Source: Ahaetulla prasina (lineage: Eukaryota; Chordata; Lepidosauria; Squamata; Colubridae). From it: 64,000 nucleotides of DNA. A program made the position numbers and the translations under genes. Position 1 is the stretch's first letter. Each line of letters starts with the position of its first letter. The stretch spans positions 150,318,179 to 150,382,178 of the forward strand of contig NC_080542.1 in NCBI RefSeq assembly GCF_028640845.1. Reading direction: 5' to 3'. Shown here piece after piece: positions 63,218-64,000 of this stretch. A model generated the notes under the pieces. It did no database searches. It was not told the origin of the DNA and saw nothing but the letters and a program-made list of their open reading frames with translations.

Positions 63218-64000
63218 TGGTTGAGATTTGGAGTTGCCAAGTTTTTGACCATTCCGACACAAAGTCAAGGTCTTTTTGAAGGGTAGCTGTATTGTTGATA
63301 GTGTTAAATATTTTGACATCGTCAGCAAAGAGAACACAATTACTTATAATATGGTCACAGAGATCATTAATGTATAATATTAAGAGTATTGGTCCAAGAA
63401 TGCTGCCTTGGGGAACGCCGCTATTGACAGGAATAGGATTTGATAGGGCACTGCCTATTTTGACCACTTGTCTGTTTGACAGGAACGCTGTTATCCAATT
63501 GTGGAGGGGTCCGGAGATGCCATAGGATTTTAGTTTTAGAAGAAGTTTGTCATGTACCACAGAGTCAAAAGCTTTACAGAAGTCTGTGTAAATTGCATCT
63601 ATTGCTTTGCCCTGATCAAGATTTGTAGTCCATATGATTTTGCAGTGGAGAAGTTGTAAATTACAGGATAATTTTTTTTTGAAACCAAATTGTTTATTAG
63701 AGAGTAGGTTGTTTGTTTCTAGGTGGAGGGTAATGGATTAGTTGATGATTGATTCCATTACTTTGCAGGTGACGCAGCATAAAGAGATTGGTCTGTAATT
63801 TTCAACTAGGCTGGGGTCTCCTTTTCTGAAGACAGGGATGACCGTGGCTAGTGACCAAAGTTTGGGAAGGGAGCTGGTCGTGAAAGCTTTTTCAAAGATT
63901 ATGCTTAGGGATTCTGCTAAGTTAGTGGAAAGCTTTTTTAAGAAGTATGCACATAGACCATCAGGTCCAATAGATAGAGATAGTTTCAGTTTGTGAAGGG
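63218..64000 (-). mobile_element. L3-like LINE, segment 3 of 3, runs off the window
   Basis: Resumes with the RT core: VVHDKLLLKLKSYGISGP, GVPQGSILGPILLILYIND, FADDVKIFN, then upstream parts to the right edge. Frames are broken several times. It continues beyond 64000. Confidence 0.88.

Larger units (their letters stand above)
44752..64000 (+). other. KCNH2: KCNH2 intron 2, at least 19.2 kb
   Basis: From the exon 2 donor to the right edge no further KCNH2 exon can be read on the plus strand, so all elements to the right, including the gypsy copy, are intronic. Large size is usual for this intron. Confidence 0.8.

Overview
This window looks like vertebrate, and more precisely squamate and probably snake, nuclear DNA. 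The evidence is interrupted protein-coding genes with GT-AG introns, and a repeat landscape of CR1, L2 and L3-like LINEs, a 5'-truncated L1, tRNA-derived SINEs, hAT-like and Tigger-like non-autonomous DNA elements, a Ty3/gypsy element, and a 1 kb GATA/GACA array of the kind known in snakes as Bkm. Most of the window is repeat; only nine NOS3-type exons and two KCNH2 exons are confidently or plausibly host coding sequence, plus one orphan exon candidate. The snake assignment is inference from the repeats. Layout. 1-11.1 kb, minus strand: the 5' third of endothelial nitric oxide synthase (NOS3). Eight exons are clear (1642-8591). A candidate first coding exon that starts Met-Gly-Asn lies at 11007-11116. 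The gene leaves the window on the left, and its introns hold Tigger-like elements, a SINE, an L2 tail and a tandem repeat. 11.1-42.2 kb is intergenic and almost entirely transposon and simple-repeat sequence: CR1-tail arrays, a pair of long L2 copies in inverted orientation (15.3-21.6 kb), an L3-like LINE split by one of them, a GATA/GACA array (25.2-26.2 kb), a CATC/CCTC array (27.1-28.0 kb), a nested L1/L2/CR1 stack (28.2-35.3 kb), a CpG-rich island (35.6-36.1 kb) and a 570-base polypyrimidine tract (37.3-37.9 kb). 42.2-64 kb, plus strand: the promoter region, exon 1 (43009-43084) and exon 2 (44521-44751) of KCNH2 (hERG/Kv11.1). The rest of the window is KCNH2 intron 2, over 19 kb without reaching exon 3. 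It holds more MITEs and CR1 tails and a nested L3-like LINE interrupted by a complete 4.54 kb Ty3/gypsy element with indistinguishable 188-bp LTRs and by a CR1 copy. How it fits together. NOS3 and KCNH2 are head to head, as in mammals, so the host-gene story is conserved synteny with a repeat-filled spacer. I found no novel multi-gene system. The most informative signals are an evolutionary one (six CR1 3' ends each joined directly to a different simple repeat), a very young gypsy copy that is already inactivated by what look like CpG transitions, and an unassigned, well-spliced-looking exon at 13.2 kb.
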